DNA of 64,000 bases from Methylobacterium sp. SyP6R (GTDB taxonomy: Bacteria > Pseudomonadota > Alphaproteobacteria > Rhizobiales > Beijerinckiaceae): NCBI RefSeq assembly GCF_019216885.1, contig NZ_JAAQRC020000001.1, positions 434,001 to 498,000 of the forward strand. The letters run 5' to 3'. The translations under genes were made by a program, and so were the position numbers. Below, piece by piece: positions 27,804 to 37,007 of the stretch. Below the pieces are notes generated by a model, which did no database searches, was not told where the DNA came from, and was given only the letters and a program-made list of their open reading frames with translations. The number at the start of each line of letters is the position of its first letter. Position 1 is the first letter of the stretch.

Positions 27804-28655
27804 ATGAAGGACTTTCCCGCCGCCTATCAGGTCAGCGAGGGCTCGGCCCTGTCGGTCGACCGGCCGTTCTACGAGCGGATCGCCGCCGAGACCGGCGGGC
27901 GCACCCTGGTCGACGGCTTCACCATCCCGATCCGCTTCGGCCGGGCCTGGAGCGTGCCGGCGGGCCATGTCTTTCGCATCGTCGCGCCGGAGGGGCCGCA
28001 GGTCGGCGACCTCAACATCTGGAACCGGCACGATCCGCGCGAGCGGCTCTGGGCGGCGCGGACCCGCCAGCTCCAGGGCGCCCATGTCACGACCTTCGAC
28101 CGGCTGTGGTCGACCCTGCCGTTCCTGCGCCCGCTCGTCACCATCACGGCCGACAGCTTGAGCCATTACGGCACCGACGAGTATGGCGGCCGGATCCACG
28201 ATCTCTTGGGAACCCGCTGCGACCCCTATATCAACAAGCTGCTGACCGGCCAGGACTTCCACTTCCACTGCCACTCGAACCTGGTCCGCGCGGTGATGCC
28301 GTTCGGCCTGACCGAATTCGACGTGCACGACGTACTCAACGTGTTCCAGGTCACCGGCCTCAACTACGACGACCTGTACTTCATGCGCGACTGCCCGGCG
28401 AAAGCCGGCGACTATCTGGAGTTCTTCGCCGAGATCGATTTGCTCTGCGCGCTCTCGACCTGCCCGGGCGGCGATCTCTCGGTGCCGCTCTGGGGGCCCG
28501 ACGCCCGCGACCCGATCGACGTCTGCCGGCCGCTCGCCGTCGAGGTCTACCGGCTGGACCCGGAACTGACCGAGGGGTGGCAGAGCCCGGCCGTGGCGTC
28601 GTATCGCGGCCAGCACGGGCTGCACGCGGAAAAGGGCTGGTGGGACAAGGCCTGA
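27804..28655 (+). CDS. DUF1989 family protein (urea carboxylase-associated type)
   Basis: 283-aa protein of the DUF1989 family, often annotated as urea carboxylase-associated or aminomethyltransferase-like. Conserved pieces: VPAGHVFRIVAPEGPQVGDL, NIWNRHDPRERLWAARTRQL, YGTDEYGGRIHDLLGTRCDP, HFHCHSNLVRA and DYLEFFAEIDLLCALSTCPG. The CxH, HC and Cys residues in these strings are the ones usually conserved and may bind a metal. The biochemical activity is not established. ATG at 27804 is just after GGAG. No urea carboxylase gene is nearby; the urt operon is 26 kb away. Confidence 0.85.
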   Translation: MKDFPAAYQVSEGSALSVDRPFYERIAAETGGRTLVDGFTIPIRFGRAWSVPAGHVFRIVAPEGPQVGDLNIWNRHDPRERLWAARTRQLQGAHVTTFDRLWSTLPFLRPLVTITADSLSHYGTDEYGGRIHDLLGTRCDPYINKLLTGQDFHFHCHSNLVRAVMPFGLTEFDVHDVLNVFQVTGLNYDDLYFMRDCPAKAGDYLEFFAEIDLLCALSTCPGGDLSVPLWGPDARDPIDVCRPLAVEVYRLDPELTEGWQSPAVASYRGQHGLHAEKGWWDKA

Positions 28656-28701
28656 GCATCATTCGCCGAAGTGGTCGCCGGTTCGGCGACAAAGATGATG
28701 C
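28656..28701. terminator. bidirectional hairpin between convergent genes
   Basis: GCATCAT...ATGATGC with an inner CGCCGAA...TTCGGCG stem begins directly after the DUF1989 stop. A run of purines, not a T-run, follows. It is likely a shared terminator or 3'-end stabiliser with the TauE gene. Confidence 0.5.
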
Positions 28702-28742
28702 AAGAAGGCAAAGCCAAGCAGAGGTGCCCCGTGCAACTTTGC

Positions 28743-29498
28743 TTAGTGCACCGGGAGCGCCAGGCAGACCGCCACCAGGATCACCGCATAGGCCACCACC
28801 CTGAACATCCGGTCGGAGGCGCGGGCAAAGCCGTGCGATCCGATCCAGAGGCCGAACCCGTAGGGCAGGAGCAGCGGCACGGCTTCCGCGAAGCGGGGGC
28901 CGGTGAGCACCCCGGTCGCCGTGAACACCACCCCCGAGACCAGGGTCGAGAGGCCGAAATAGGCCATCAGGTTGTCGCGCACCTGGCGCGCCGAGGCGCG
29001 CTGGCTGGCGAGCCAGAAGACGGCGAGCGGCATGCCCCCGAGCGCGGCGAATCCGCTCGCCAGCCCCGAGGCGCCCCCCGTCGCGAGCGAGAGCGGCAGC
29101 GAGGGATCGCCCTTGTAGCGCCATCCCGAGACCAGGGCGGCGAGCGCCAGCAGGATGGCGCCGGCGGTGATCCAGCGGGTCAGGGTCGGATCGAGATGGG
29201 TGAGGAGCTGGACGCCGAGCGGCAGCAGGAGGGTGGAGCCGATGAGGAGCGGCACCACCTCGCGCCAGACCGCCCGCGGGGCGGAACGGGCGCCGAACCA
29301 CAACGAGAACGGCGCATCGACCACCCAGATCAGCCCCACCGCCGCCGCCGGGCCGACGGCGGCCGCGGCGACCGGCACGAACACCATCGCGAAGCCGAAG
29401 CCGGTGAAGCCGCGCACCAGCCCGCCGACGAGGGCGGCGAGGAACAGGGCGGCGGCCCGGGCGTCGAGCGGCAGCAGGGTGGCGAGATCGAGCGACAT
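28743..29498 (-). CDS. TauE/SafE family sulfite/organosulfonate-type permease
   Basis: 251-aa membrane protein with about eight hydrophobic stretches. The family repeat GGLVRGFTGFGFAMVFVPVA near residue 25, and its second half GGASGLASGFAALGGMPLAV, are the glycine-rich motifs of TauE/SafE (DUF81) exporters. The substrate is unknown; sulfite, sulfonates and organic acids are known for the family. ATG at 29498. Convergent with the DUF1989 gene and divergent from ruvC. Confidence 0.88.
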   Translation of the reverse strand: MSLDLATLLPLDARAAALFLAALVGGLVRGFTGFGFAMVFVPVAAAAVGPAAAVGLIWVVDAPFSLWFGARSAPRAVWREVVPLLIGSTLLLPLGVQLLTHLDPTLTRWITAGAILLALAALVSGWRYKGDPSLPLSLATGGASGLASGFAALGGMPLAVFWLASQRASARQVRDNLMAYFGLSTLVSGVVFTATGVLTGPRFAEAVPLLLPYGFGLWIGSHGFARASDRMFRVVAYAVILVAVCLALPVH

Positions 29499-29693
29499 GA
29501 CGTCACCACGCGCGCCACGGCTACGATTCGTCAAGGGTCTCGCCGCATGAGTGGTCCGGGCGTGTTCACGGAACGTCCCGTGGTGGCGGCGCAGCCGTTT
29601 CCCGGCTAAGATCCGACGCTCTTCGCGCCGGGGCGGTTTTTCGGCATGATGCGGGCGCCGCCTGCACCGGTTGACAAGGAACTTCGAGCGGCG

Positions 29694-30251
29694 ATGAGCG
29701 AACCGATCCGCATCCTCGGCATCGATCCGGGCCTGCGCCGCACCGGCTGGGGCCTGATCACCGTCACGGGCACCCGCCTCGCCTTCGTGGCGAGCGGCAC
29801 CGTGACGTCGAACGGCGATGACGACCTCGCCACCCGCCTGCGCACCCTGCACGAGGGCCTGACCAAGGTGGTCGCGACGCTGTTGCCCGACGAGGCGGCG
29901 GTGGAGGAGACCTTCGTCAACAAGGACGCGCAGGCGACCCTGAAGCTCGGCCACGCCCGCGCCGTGGCGCTGCTGGTGCCGGCGCTTGCCGGCCTGCCGG
30001 TGGCCGAATACGCCGCCAACCTGGTGAAGAAGACCGTGGTCGGCGCCGGCCATGCCGAGAAGGACCAGGTCGGCGCCATGGTGCGCTTCCTCCTGCCGAA
30101 GGCCACCGCCGACACCGCGGATGCGGCGGACGCGCTCGCCATCGCCATCACCCATGCGAGCCACCGGGCGGCGCGGATGCGCACGGCCGCCCATGCCGCC
30201 GCGGCCGGGCCGGGGGCGGCGCGGATCGCCCGGGCGGTGGCGCGGGGGTGA
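29694..30251 (+). CDS. ruvC: crossover junction endodeoxyribonuclease RuvC
   Basis: 185-aa Holliday junction resolvase. Motifs: [14 protein letters not shown] (catalytic Asp), [20 protein letters not shown] (catalytic Glu), [20 protein letters not shown] and [15 protein letters not shown] (C-terminal acidic residues). Start ATG at 29694. In many alphaproteobacteria ruvA and ruvB follow directly; here they do not, since the next gene is isovaleryl-CoA dehydrogenase after a 379-bp gap. Confidence 0.95.
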   Translation: MSEPIRILGIDPGLRRTGWGLITVTGTRLAFVASGTVTSNGDDDLATRLRTLHEGLTKVVATLLPDEAAVEETFVNKDAQATLKLGHARAVALLVPALAGLPVAEYAANLVKKTVVGAGHAEKDQVGAMVRFLLPKATADTADAADALAIAITHASHRAARMRTAAHAAAAGPGAARIARAVARG

Positions 30252-30314
30252 GGGGAAGGCCGGCAAGAGCAGTGGACCAGAGGCGATCAAACGACTGAAA
30301 CCCTCCGCGTCATA

Positions 30315-30347
30315 CGCTTTCCGATGGATCGCTTCGCGATGCGGAAA
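30315..30347. repeat. family C short hairpin, copy 2
   Basis: CGCTTTCCGAT-GGATCGCTTCGCGAT-GCGGAAAC, almost identical to 22617-22649. It lies in the 30252-30630 gap, which otherwise contains only the operator at 30589 and no gene that I can support. Confidence 0.7.
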
Positions 30348-30588
30348 CCGGAATCCCGAACCGCGGATCGTTCGGGAAAAGGCGAATGGCGTTCCGCTCG
30401 ATCCTCCACGCACCTGAGTTTCTGGATCCCGGGCTCCCGCCTGCGGCGAGCCCCGGGGTGACCCTGTGAGGCGGAGAGGTCGAGTCCGCGCTCGGATCGC
30501 TCGACCGACACGGCGCCGTCACCCGGCCGCCGTGCCGGAATGTCCGCTCGGCACCGCGCCCTCGGCTCTCTCCCCGCTTGTCTTAAAA

Positions 30589-30603
30589 AACGATCGTTCG
30601 TAT
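30589..30603. promoter_or_regulatory. operator candidate upstream of the leucine operon
   Basis: The perfect palindrome AACGATCGTT (30589-30598), extended to AACGATCGTTCGTAT, lies in a short AT-rich patch 33 bp before the isovaleryl-CoA dehydrogenase start. It resembles AACAGTCGAACGTAT (41933-41947) at 11 of 15 positions, so one TetR-type repressor may bind both. Confidence 0.4.
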
Positions 30604-30630
30604 GAATGGGGAAAATCTGGGAGGGCGCCG

Positions 30631-31803
30631 ATGATCCCGAACGCCGCGCGAGCATTCAATTTCGGCCTGGGCGAGACTGCCGAGGCGATCCGCGACAGCG
30701 TGCGCGGGTTCGCGCAGGACAGGATCGCGCCACGGGCCGAGGAGATCGACCGCACCAACACCTTCCCGCGCGACCTGTGGCCTGAGATGGGGGCGCTCGG
30801 CCTCCACGGCATCACGGTCGAGGAGGAGTACGGAGGGCTCGGCCTCGGCTACCTCGCCCATTGCGTGGCGATGGAGGAGGTGTCGCGGGCCTCGGCCTCG
30901 GTCGGCCTGTCGTACGGCGCGCACTCGAACCTGTGCGTCAACCAGATCACCCGCAACGGCTCGGACGCGCAGAAGCGGAAATACCTGCCGAAGCTCATCT
31001 CCGGCGAGCATGTGGGCGCGCTCGCGATGTCGGAGCCAGGCGCCGGCTCGGACGTGGTGTCGATGAAGACCCGCGCCGAGAAGCGGGGCGACCGTTACGT
31101 CCTGACCGGCTCCAAGATGTGGATCACCAACGGCCCCATCGCCGAGACCCTGGTGGTCTACGCCAAGACCGATCCGGCGGCGGGACCCCGCGGCATCACC
31201 GCCTTCCTGGTCGAGAAAGGCATGAAGGGGTTTTCGACCGCCCAGAAGCTCGACAAGCTCGGCATGCGCGGTTCCGATACCTGCGAGCTGGTCTTCGAGG
31301 AGTGCGAGATTCCGGAAGAGAACGTGCTCGGAGAGGTCGGCCGCGGCGTCAACGTGCTGATGTCGGGGCTCGACTACGAGCGGGCGGTGCTGGCGGCGGG
31401 GCCGCTCGGCATCATGCAGGCCTGCCTCGACGTGGTCGTCCCTTACGTCCACGAGCGCAAGCAGTTCGGCCAGGCGATCGGCGAGTTCCAACTGGTCCAG
31501 GGCAAGCTCGCCGACATGTACGTCTCGACCAACGCCGCCAAGGCCTATGTCTACGCGGTGGCGCAGGCCTGCGACCGCGGCGAGACCACCCGCGAGGACG
31601 CGGCCGGCGCGATCCTCTACGCCGCCGAGCGGGCGACGCAATGCGCCCTCGACGCGATCCAGCTGCTCGGCGGCAACGGCTACATCAACGACTACCCGAC
31701 CGGGCGCCTGCTCCGCGACGCCAAGCTCTACGAGATCGGCGCCGGCACCAGCGAGATCCGCCGGATGCTGATCGGCCGCGAGCTCTTCGCCAAGTCCGCC
31801 TGA
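30631..31803 (+). CDS. liuA: isovaleryl-CoA dehydrogenase
   Basis: 390-aa acyl-CoA dehydrogenase oxidising isovaleryl-CoA to 3-methylcrotonyl-CoA in leucine breakdown. It shows [19 protein letters not shown], the FAD/substrate motif [17 protein letters not shown], and the IVD-specific catalytic Glu region [19 protein letters not shown] in place of the C-terminal Glu of other dehydrogenases. The C-terminus [20 protein letters not shown] is typical. ATG at 30631 behind GGGAGGG. Followed by both methylcrotonyl-CoA carboxylase genes, which makes the substrate assignment firm. A 109-bp hairpin separates it from them. Confidence 0.95.
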   Translation: MIPNAARAFNFGLGETAEAIRDSVRGFAQDRIAPRAEEIDRTNTFPRDLWPEMGALGLHGITVEEEYGGLGLGYLAHCVAMEEVSRASASVGLSYGAHSNLCVNQITRNGSDAQKRKYLPKLISGEHVGALAMSEPGAGSDVVSMKTRAEKRGDRYVLTGSKMWITNGPIAETLVVYAKTDPAAGPRGITAFLVEKGMKGFSTAQKLDKLGMRGSDTCELVFEECEIPEENVLGEVGRGVNVLMSGLDYERAVLAAGPLGIMQACLDVVVPYVHERKQFGQAIGEFQLVQGKLADMYVSTNAAKAYVYAVAQACDRGETTREDAAGAILYAAERATQCALDAIQLLGGNGYINDYPTGRLLRDAKLYEIGAGTSEIRRMLIGRELFAKSA

Positions 31804-31835
31804 AGGCCTGTTTGAGCTATTGTTCCAGTAATCGA

Positions 31836-31944
31836 CCTCATCCTGAGGTGCCCGCGAAGCGGGCCTCGAAGGAGGCCTCCAGAGATCGCCGCGTCTTCTG
31901 GAGGCCTCCTTCGAGGCCCGCTTCGCGGGCACCTCAGGATGAGG
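31836..31944. repeat. family A modular hairpin repeat, copy 2 (perfect 48-bp arms)
   Basis: Left arm 31836-31883 and right arm 31897-31944 are exact reverse complements with a 13-nt loop. The arms contain the family blocks CCTCATCCTGAGGTG, CCCGCGAAGCGGG and CCTCGAAGGAGGCCTCCAGA. It sits between isovaleryl-CoA dehydrogenase and the carboxylase genes in the same direction, so it would be transcribed as a very stable hairpin inside the operon mRNA. Confidence 0.9.
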
Positions 31945-32023
31945 AGAGAGGGTGGAGACGCCGAATGATGTTCAGCTCTCGTCAGATCAAGCCGCTCACA
32001 CAGGCTCCGAGGTTCTGAAGCCG

Positions 32024-33631
32024 ATGCCGGTCATCCCCACCAGCGCCGACCTCACCTCCGGGGCGGCGGAGCAGAACCGTGCCGCCTGGGCCGATCTGCG
32101 CGCCACCTTGAAGGCTCAACGCGCCAAGGCCGCCGCCGGCGGGCCGGCGCGGGCCCGCGAGCGCCACGTCGCCCGCGGCAAGCTCCTGCCCCGCGACCGG
32201 GTCCTGCGCCTGCTCGATCCGGGCTCGCCCTTCCTGGAGGTCGGGGGGCTCGCCGCCCACGGACTCTACGGCGAGGAGATCCACGCCGCCGGGATCATCA
32301 CCGGCATCGGCCGGGTCGCCGGCCGCGAGGTGATGGTGGTCTGCAACGACGCCACCATCAAGGGCGGCACCTATTACCCGCTGACGGTGAAGAAGCACCT
32401 GCGGGCGCAGGAAATCGCGCTCCAGAACCGGCTGCCCTGCCTCTACCTCGTCGATTCCGGCGGCGCCAACCTGCCGCAACAGACCGAGGTGTTCCCCGAC
32501 CGCGAGCATTTCGGCCGCATCTTCTACAACCAGGCGCAGATGTCGGCCGCCGGCATCCCGCAGATCGCCTGCGTGATGGGCTCCTGTACCGCCGGCGGCG
32601 CCTACGTGCCGGCGATGTCGGACGAGAGCGTGATCGTGCGCCGCCAGGGCACGATCTTCCTCGGCGGTCCGCCGCTCGTGAAGGCCGCGACCGGCGAGGT
32701 CGTGAGCGCCGAAGACCTCGGCGGCGCCGACGTGCACGCGCGGCTGTCGGGCGTCGCCGACCATTACGCCACCGACGATGCCCACGCGCTCGCCATCCTG
32801 CGCCGTATCGTCGGGGGCCTCAACACCGTCAAGCGGCCGGACCTCGACATCGCGGCCTCCGTCGATCCGGCCTACGCGGCGGGCGATCTCGACGCCCTGG
32901 TGCCCACGGACCTGCGCAAGCAGTACGATGCCCGCGAGTTGATCGCCCGCCTCGTCGACGGCTCGGAGTTCGACGAGTTCAAGCGGCTCTACGGCACCAC
33001 GCTCGTCACCGGCTTTGCCCGGCTCCACGGCATGCCGGTCGGGATCCTCGCCAATAACGGCATCCTGTACTCGGAGAGCGCGCTGAAGGGCGCGCACTTC
33101 ATCGAATTGTGCTGCCAGCGCCGGATCCCGCTGATCTTCCTCCAGAACATCTCCGGTTTCATGGTCGGGCGCGAGGTCGAGGCCGGGGGCATCGCCAAGA
33201 ACGGCGCGAAGCTCGTCACGGCGGTCGCCACCGCGGCGGTGCCGAAGCTCACGGTGATCGTCGGCGGCTCCTACGGCGCCGGCAATTACGGCATGTGCGG
33301 CCGGGCCTATTCGCCGCGCTTCCTGTTCGCCTGGCCGAATTCGCGCATCTCGGTGATGGGCGCCGAGCAGGCGGCGAGCGTGCTCGCCACCGTGCGGCGC
33401 GACAACATCGAGGCCGGTGGCGGCGCCTGGAGCCCGGAGGAGGAGGAGGCGTTCAAGGCCCCGATCCGCGCCGGGTTCGAGGAGGAGGGCTCGCCCTACT
33501 ACGCCACGGCGCGGCTGTGGGACGACGGCATCATCCTGCCGGAGGAAACGCGCCGGGTGCTCGGCCTGTCGCTCTCGGCCTGCCTCAACGCGCCGGTGCC
33601 GGAGACCCGGTTCGGCCTGTTCCGGATGTGA
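32024..33631 (+). CDS. liuB: 3-methylcrotonyl-CoA carboxylase, beta (carboxyltransferase) subunit
   Basis: 535-aa acyl-CoA carboxyltransferase that moves CO2 from biotin to 3-methylcrotonyl-CoA. Crotonase-like N and C halves: [35 protein letters not shown] (oxyanion Gly-Gly-Ala), [36 protein letters not shown] and [17 protein letters not shown]. The length and the ANLPQQ string are those of MCC beta rather than propionyl-CoA carboxylase. Start ATG at 32024 ([10 protein letters not shown]) matches the usual family N-terminus; a longer frame runs back into the hairpin repeat. Confidence 0.95.
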   Translation: MPVIPTSADLTSGAAEQNRAAWADLRATLKAQRAKAAAGGPARARERHVARGKLLPRDRVLRLLDPGSPFLEVGGLAAHGLYGEEIHAAGIITGIGRVAGREVMVVCNDATIKGGTYYPLTVKKHLRAQEIALQNRLPCLYLVDSGGANLPQQTEVFPDREHFGRIFYNQAQMSAAGIPQIACVMGSCTAGGAYVPAMSDESVIVRRQGTIFLGGPPLVKAATGEVVSAEDLGGADVHARLSGVADHYATDDAHALAILRRIVGGLNTVKRPDLDIAASVDPAYAAGDLDALVPTDLRKQYDARELIARLVDGSEFDEFKRLYGTTLVTGFARLHGMPVGILANNGILYSESALKGAHFIELCCQRRIPLIFLQNISGFMVGREVEAGGIAKNGAKLVTAVATAAVPKLTVIVGGSYGAGNYGMCGRAYSPRFLFAWPNSRISVMGAEQAASVLATVRRDNIEAGGGAWSPEEEEAFKAPIRAGFEEEGSPYYATARLWDDGIILPEETRRVLGLSLSACLNAPVPETRFGLFRM

Positions 33632-33649
33632 GGACGCCAGAGGACAGTC

Positions 33650-35596
33650 ATGACCATACGCCGTCTCACTTCCGTCCTCGTCGCCAATCGCGGCGAGATC
33701 GCCTGCCGGGTGATCCGCACCGCCAAACGCCTCGGCATGCGCACCATCGCAGTCTACTCGGAGGCCGACCGCGACGCCCTCCACGTCGCGCTCGCCGACG
33801 AAGCCCGTTGCATCGGCCCGGCGCCCGCGCCCGACTCGTACCTGCGCATCGACCGCATCCTGGAGGCGGCACGGGCGAGCGGCGCCGCGTGCATCCATCC
33901 GGGCTACGGCTTCCTGTCGGAGCGGCCGGACTTCGCCGATGCTTGCGCGGAAGCCGGCATCGTCTTCGTCGGCCCGCCCGCTTCCGCCATCCGCGCCATG
34001 GGCCTCAAGGATGCGGCGAAGGCCCTCGTCGCCGAGGCCGGCGTGCCGGTGGTGCCGGGCTATCACGGCGCCCGCCAGGACCCGGATTTCCTCGCCGCGG
34101 AAGCGGCGGCCATCGGTTACCCCGTCCTCATCAAGGCGGTGGCCGGCGGCGGCGGCAAGGGCATGCGGCGGGTCGAGGGGCCGGCGGACTTCGCCGACGC
34201 GCTGGCATCCGCGCAGCGCGAGGCGAGAGGAGCCTTCGGCGATCCGCGGGTGCTGGTCGAGAAATACATCCTCTCGCCGCGCCACGTCGAGATCCAGGTG
34301 TTTTGCGATGGCCACGGCAACGCCGTCCACCTGTTCGAGCGCGATTGTTCGCTCCAGCGCCGGCACCAGAAGGTGATCGAGGAGGCGCCCGCCCCCGGCA
34401 TGCCCGAGGAGGTCCGTGCGGCGATGGGCCGGGCCGCCGTCGAGGCGGCGAAGGCGGTCGGCTATGTCGGCGCCGGCACGGTCGAGTTCATCGCCGACGG
34501 CCGCGAGGGCCTGCGACCCGACGGCTTCTGGTTCATGGAGATGAACACCCGGCTCCAGGTCGAGCATCCGGTGACCGAGGCGATCACCGGCCACGACCTC
34601 GTCGCGTGGCAGTTCCGCGTGGCCTCCGGCGAGACTTTGCCGGTCGATCAGGCGGGTCTCGCGATCCACGGCCACGCCGTCGAGGCGCGGCTCTATGCCG
34701 AGGATCCGGATCACGGCTTCCTGCCCTCGACCGGCCCCTTGCGGGCGCTCCAGCTTCCGGAAGGGGAGGGGATCCGGGTCGATACCGGCGTGCGGGCGGG
34801 CGACCGGGTGACGCCGTTCTACGATCCCATGATCGCCAAGGTGATCGCCCACGGCGCCACCCGTACCGAGGCCCTGGACCGGCTGGCGGGGGCGCTCGGC
34901 CGCACCCTGGTGGCGGGGCCGAAGACCAACGTCGCCTTCCTCAAGGCGCTCGCCGAGGCGCCGGATTTTCGCGAGGGCCGCTTCGATACCGGCTTCATCG
35001 ACCGCGACCTCGGTGTCCTGACGGCGCCGAGCCCGCATCGCGACGCCGCGATCCGGGCCGGGATCCGGGCGCTGGTGGCACGGGAGAGTTCTGCGCGCAC
35101 CGGCTCGCCCTGGGACGCGGTGGACGGGTTCCAGCTCGGCGAGGCCCGGCGCCAGGTGTGGCCGTTCGTGCTCGAAGGCGAGCCGGCCGAAGCCGTGCTG
35201 CACTGGGGCCCCTCCGGGCCGAAAGTGGACTATGGCGAAGCCGGTCTCGAGCCCGACGCCGTCACGGTGGTCGACGCGCCGCCCGGCGTGCTGGTGCTGG
35301 CCGAGGGCCGCCAGATCGCGCTTCAGCCCCCCGATCCCTTCGCGGTCGATCTCGACCACATCGACCAGGGCGGCACCATCAAGGCGCCGATGCACGGCCG
35401 CCTCGTCGCCGTGCTGGTCGCCCCCGGCGACACGGTCGTGCGCGGCCAGCGCCTCGCGGTGGTCGAGGCGATGAAGATGGAGCACGCGCTCACCGCCCCC
35501 AGCGACGGCATCGTCGCCGAGGTCGCGGGGCAAGCCGGCCAGCAGGTCGCCGAGGGCGCCCGCCTGATCACCCTGACCACGGAGGACGCCGCGTGA
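33650..35596 (+). CDS. liuD: 3-methylcrotonyl-CoA carboxylase, alpha (biotin carboxylase/BCCP) subunit
   Basis: 648-aa biotin-dependent subunit. Biotin carboxylase domain about 1-450: VANRGEIACRVIRTAKRLG, the ATP-grasp glycine loop AGGGGKGMRRV, and FMEMNTRLQVEHPVTE. A middle BT linker region follows, then the biotinyl domain with biotin lysine near residue 609 in EAMKMEH. It works with the beta subunit to convert methylcrotonyl-CoA to 3-methylglutaconyl-CoA. ATG 18 bp after the beta stop with AGAGGAC in front. Its stop overlaps the GTG start of the MaoC gene, so the next gene is probably translationally coupled. Confidence 0.95.
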   Translation: MTIRRLTSVLVANRGEIACRVIRTAKRLGMRTIAVYSEADRDALHVALADEARCIGPAPAPDSYLRIDRILEAARASGAACIHPGYGFLSERPDFADACAEAGIVFVGPPASAIRAMGLKDAAKALVAEAGVPVVPGYHGARQDPDFLAAEAAAIGYPVLIKAVAGGGGKGMRRVEGPADFADALASAQREARGAFGDPRVLVEKYILSPRHVEIQVFCDGHGNAVHLFERDCSLQRRHQKVIEEAPAPGMPEEVRAAMGRAAVEAAKAVGYVGAGTVEFIADGREGLRPDGFWFMEMNTRLQVEHPVTEAITGHDLVAWQFRVASGETLPVDQAGLAIHGHAVEARLYAEDPDHGFLPSTGPLRALQLPEGEGIRVDTGVRAGDRVTPFYDPMIAKVIAHGATRTEALDRLAGALGRTLVAGPKTNVAFLKALAEAPDFREGRFDTGFIDRDLGVLTAPSPHRDAAIRAGIRALVARESSARTGSPWDAVDGFQLGEARRQVWPFVLEGEPAEAVLHWGPSGPKVDYGEAGLEPDAVTVVDAPPGVLVLAEGRQIALQPPDPFAVDLDHIDQGGTIKAPMHGRLVAVLVAPGDTVVRGQRLAVVEAMKMEHALTAPSDGIVAEVAGQAGQQVAEGARLITLTTEDAA

Positions 35597-36087
35597 GCAC
35601 GATTCCGGCTTCGACCCACCCGCGCGGCGGGCTGTACTTCGAGGATTTCGAGGTCGGCGCCACGCTCCGCCATCGCCTCACCCGCACGGTGACGCAGATG
35701 GACAACATGCTTTTTTCCAACATGACGCTCAATCCGCAACCGCTCCACATCGACGCGCATTTCTGCGCCACCGAGACGGAGTGGGGCAAACCCCTGATGA
35801 ACTCGCTGTTCACGCTGGGGCTGATGATCGGCATCTCGGTCAACGACACCACGGTCGGCACCACCATCGGCAATCTCGGCATGACCGAGACCCGCTTCCC
35901 CGCGCCGCTCTTCGAGGGCGACACGGTGAGCGTGACGACGGAGGTCGTCGCCAAGCGCGAATCGCGCTCGCGCCCGACCGCCGGCATCGTCGACCTCGTC
36001 CACCGCGCCTACAATCAGGACGGCACGCTGGTGGCGGAATGCCGCCGCCAGGCGATGATGCGCAAGCGACCGGTGGCGGAGGCTTGA
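35593..36087 (+). CDS. MaoC-like hot-dog hydratase in leucine operon
   Basis: 164-aa single hot-dog protein. The hydratase motif appears as MTLNPQPLHIDAHFCATETE, followed by NSLFTLGLMIGISVNDTT and FPAPLFEGDTVSV. In this subgroup the usual Asp of the R-hydratase motif is replaced in the NPQPLHID pattern, as in mesaconyl-CoA/methylmalyl-CoA-type MaoC proteins. It starts with the GTG at 35593 overlapping the liuD stop, behind GGAGGA. Position suggests hydration of 3-methylglutaconyl-CoA or another branched enoyl-CoA; no crotonase-type LiuC is in this operon. Function is inferred. Confidence 0.8.
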   Translation: MSTIPASTHPRGGLYFEDFEVGATLRHRLTRTVTQMDNMLFSNMTLNPQPLHIDAHFCATETEWGKPLMNSLFTLGLMIGISVNDTTVGTTIGNLGMTETRFPAPLFEGDTVSVTTEVVAKRESRSRPTAGIVDLVHRAYNQDGTLVAECRRQAMMRKRPVAEA

Positions 36088-36091
36088 GACG

Positions 36092-36958
36092 ATGCGCTCG
36101 CTGCTGTTCGTCCCCGGCGATTCCCCCCGCAAGCAGGAGAAGGGCCTGGAGGTCGGCGCCGACGCCCTGATCCTCGACCTGGAGGATTCCGTCGCGCTCG
36201 CCGAGAAGCCGAAGGCCCGCGAGGTCGCGGCCGGCTTCCTGGCGCGGATGCGGGATCGGGCCACGCGCCCGAAACTCTATGTCCGGGTCAACGCCCTCGA
36301 TACCGGCCTCACCGAGGACGACCTCGCCGCGGTGATGCCGCACGCCCCCGACGGGATCATGCTGCCGAAGGCCGAGGGGGGCCTGAGCGTGGCGCATCTC
36401 GGCGCGCGTCTGGCGGTCCACGAGGCCGAATACGGGTTGGAGGACGGCGCCACCCGCATCCTGCCGATCGCCACCGAGACGGCCCGGGCGGTCTTCGCGC
36501 TCCAGAGCCTGCCGGGAGCGAGCCCGCGGCTCTCCGGCATCACCTGGGGGGCGGAGGACCTCTCCGCCGACATCGGCGCCGAGACCAACAGGGCTGAGGA
36601 CGGTGCCTGGACCGCCCCGTTCGCGCTCGCCCGCAACCTGACCCTGATGGCGGCGGCCGCCTCGGAGGTGGACGCCATCGACACCATCAACGCCCAGTTT
36701 CGCGACCTCGACGGCCTGGCGCGCGAGTGCCGGGCGGCGCGCCGCGACGGGTTCGTCGGCAAGATGGCGATCCATCCGGCGCAAGTTTCGGTCATCAACG
36801 AGGCCTTCACGCCGACCGAGGCCGCCCTCGCCCAGGCCCGCCAGGTCGTGGCCGCCTTCGCGCAATCGCCGGGGGTCGGCGTGGTCGGGATCGACGGCGA
36901 GATGTTCGATCGGCCGCACCTGCGCCGGGCGGAGCGGCTGCTGGCGCGGGTGGGGTGA
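36092..36958 (+). CDS. CitE-like beta-hydroxyacyl-CoA lyase (HpcH/HpaI family)
   Basis: 288-aa TIM-barrel lyase of the CitE/malyl-CoA lyase/CLYBL group. Family residues: SLLFVPGDSPRKQEKG, ALILDLEDSVALAEK (metal-binding Glu/Asp), LYVRVNALDTGL, DGIMLPKAEGG, IATETARAVF, ITWGAEDLSADIGA and GKMAIHPAQVSVIN. Such enzymes cleave 3-hydroxyacyl-CoAs such as malyl- or citramalyl-CoA to acetyl-CoA and an oxoacid. It starts 4 bp after the MaoC stop, so it belongs to the leucine operon. A role in splitting hydroxymethylglutaryl-CoA or citramalyl-CoA is a testable inference; no HMGL-type lyase is present here. Confidence 0.85.
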   Translation: MRSLLFVPGDSPRKQEKGLEVGADALILDLEDSVALAEKPKAREVAAGFLARMRDRATRPKLYVRVNALDTGLTEDDLAAVMPHAPDGIMLPKAEGGLSVAHLGARLAVHEAEYGLEDGATRILPIATETARAVFALQSLPGASPRLSGITWGAEDLSADIGAETNRAEDGAWTAPFALARNLTLMAAAASEVDAIDTINAQFRDLDGLARECRAARRDGFVGKMAIHPAQVSVINEAFTPTEAALAQARQVVAAFAQSPGVGVVGIDGEMFDRPHLRRAERLLARVG

Positions 36959-37007
36959 GGCGGGGAGACCCGCACCGCGCTCGACGCCGTTCTGAAGGAG
37001 AGAGGCG

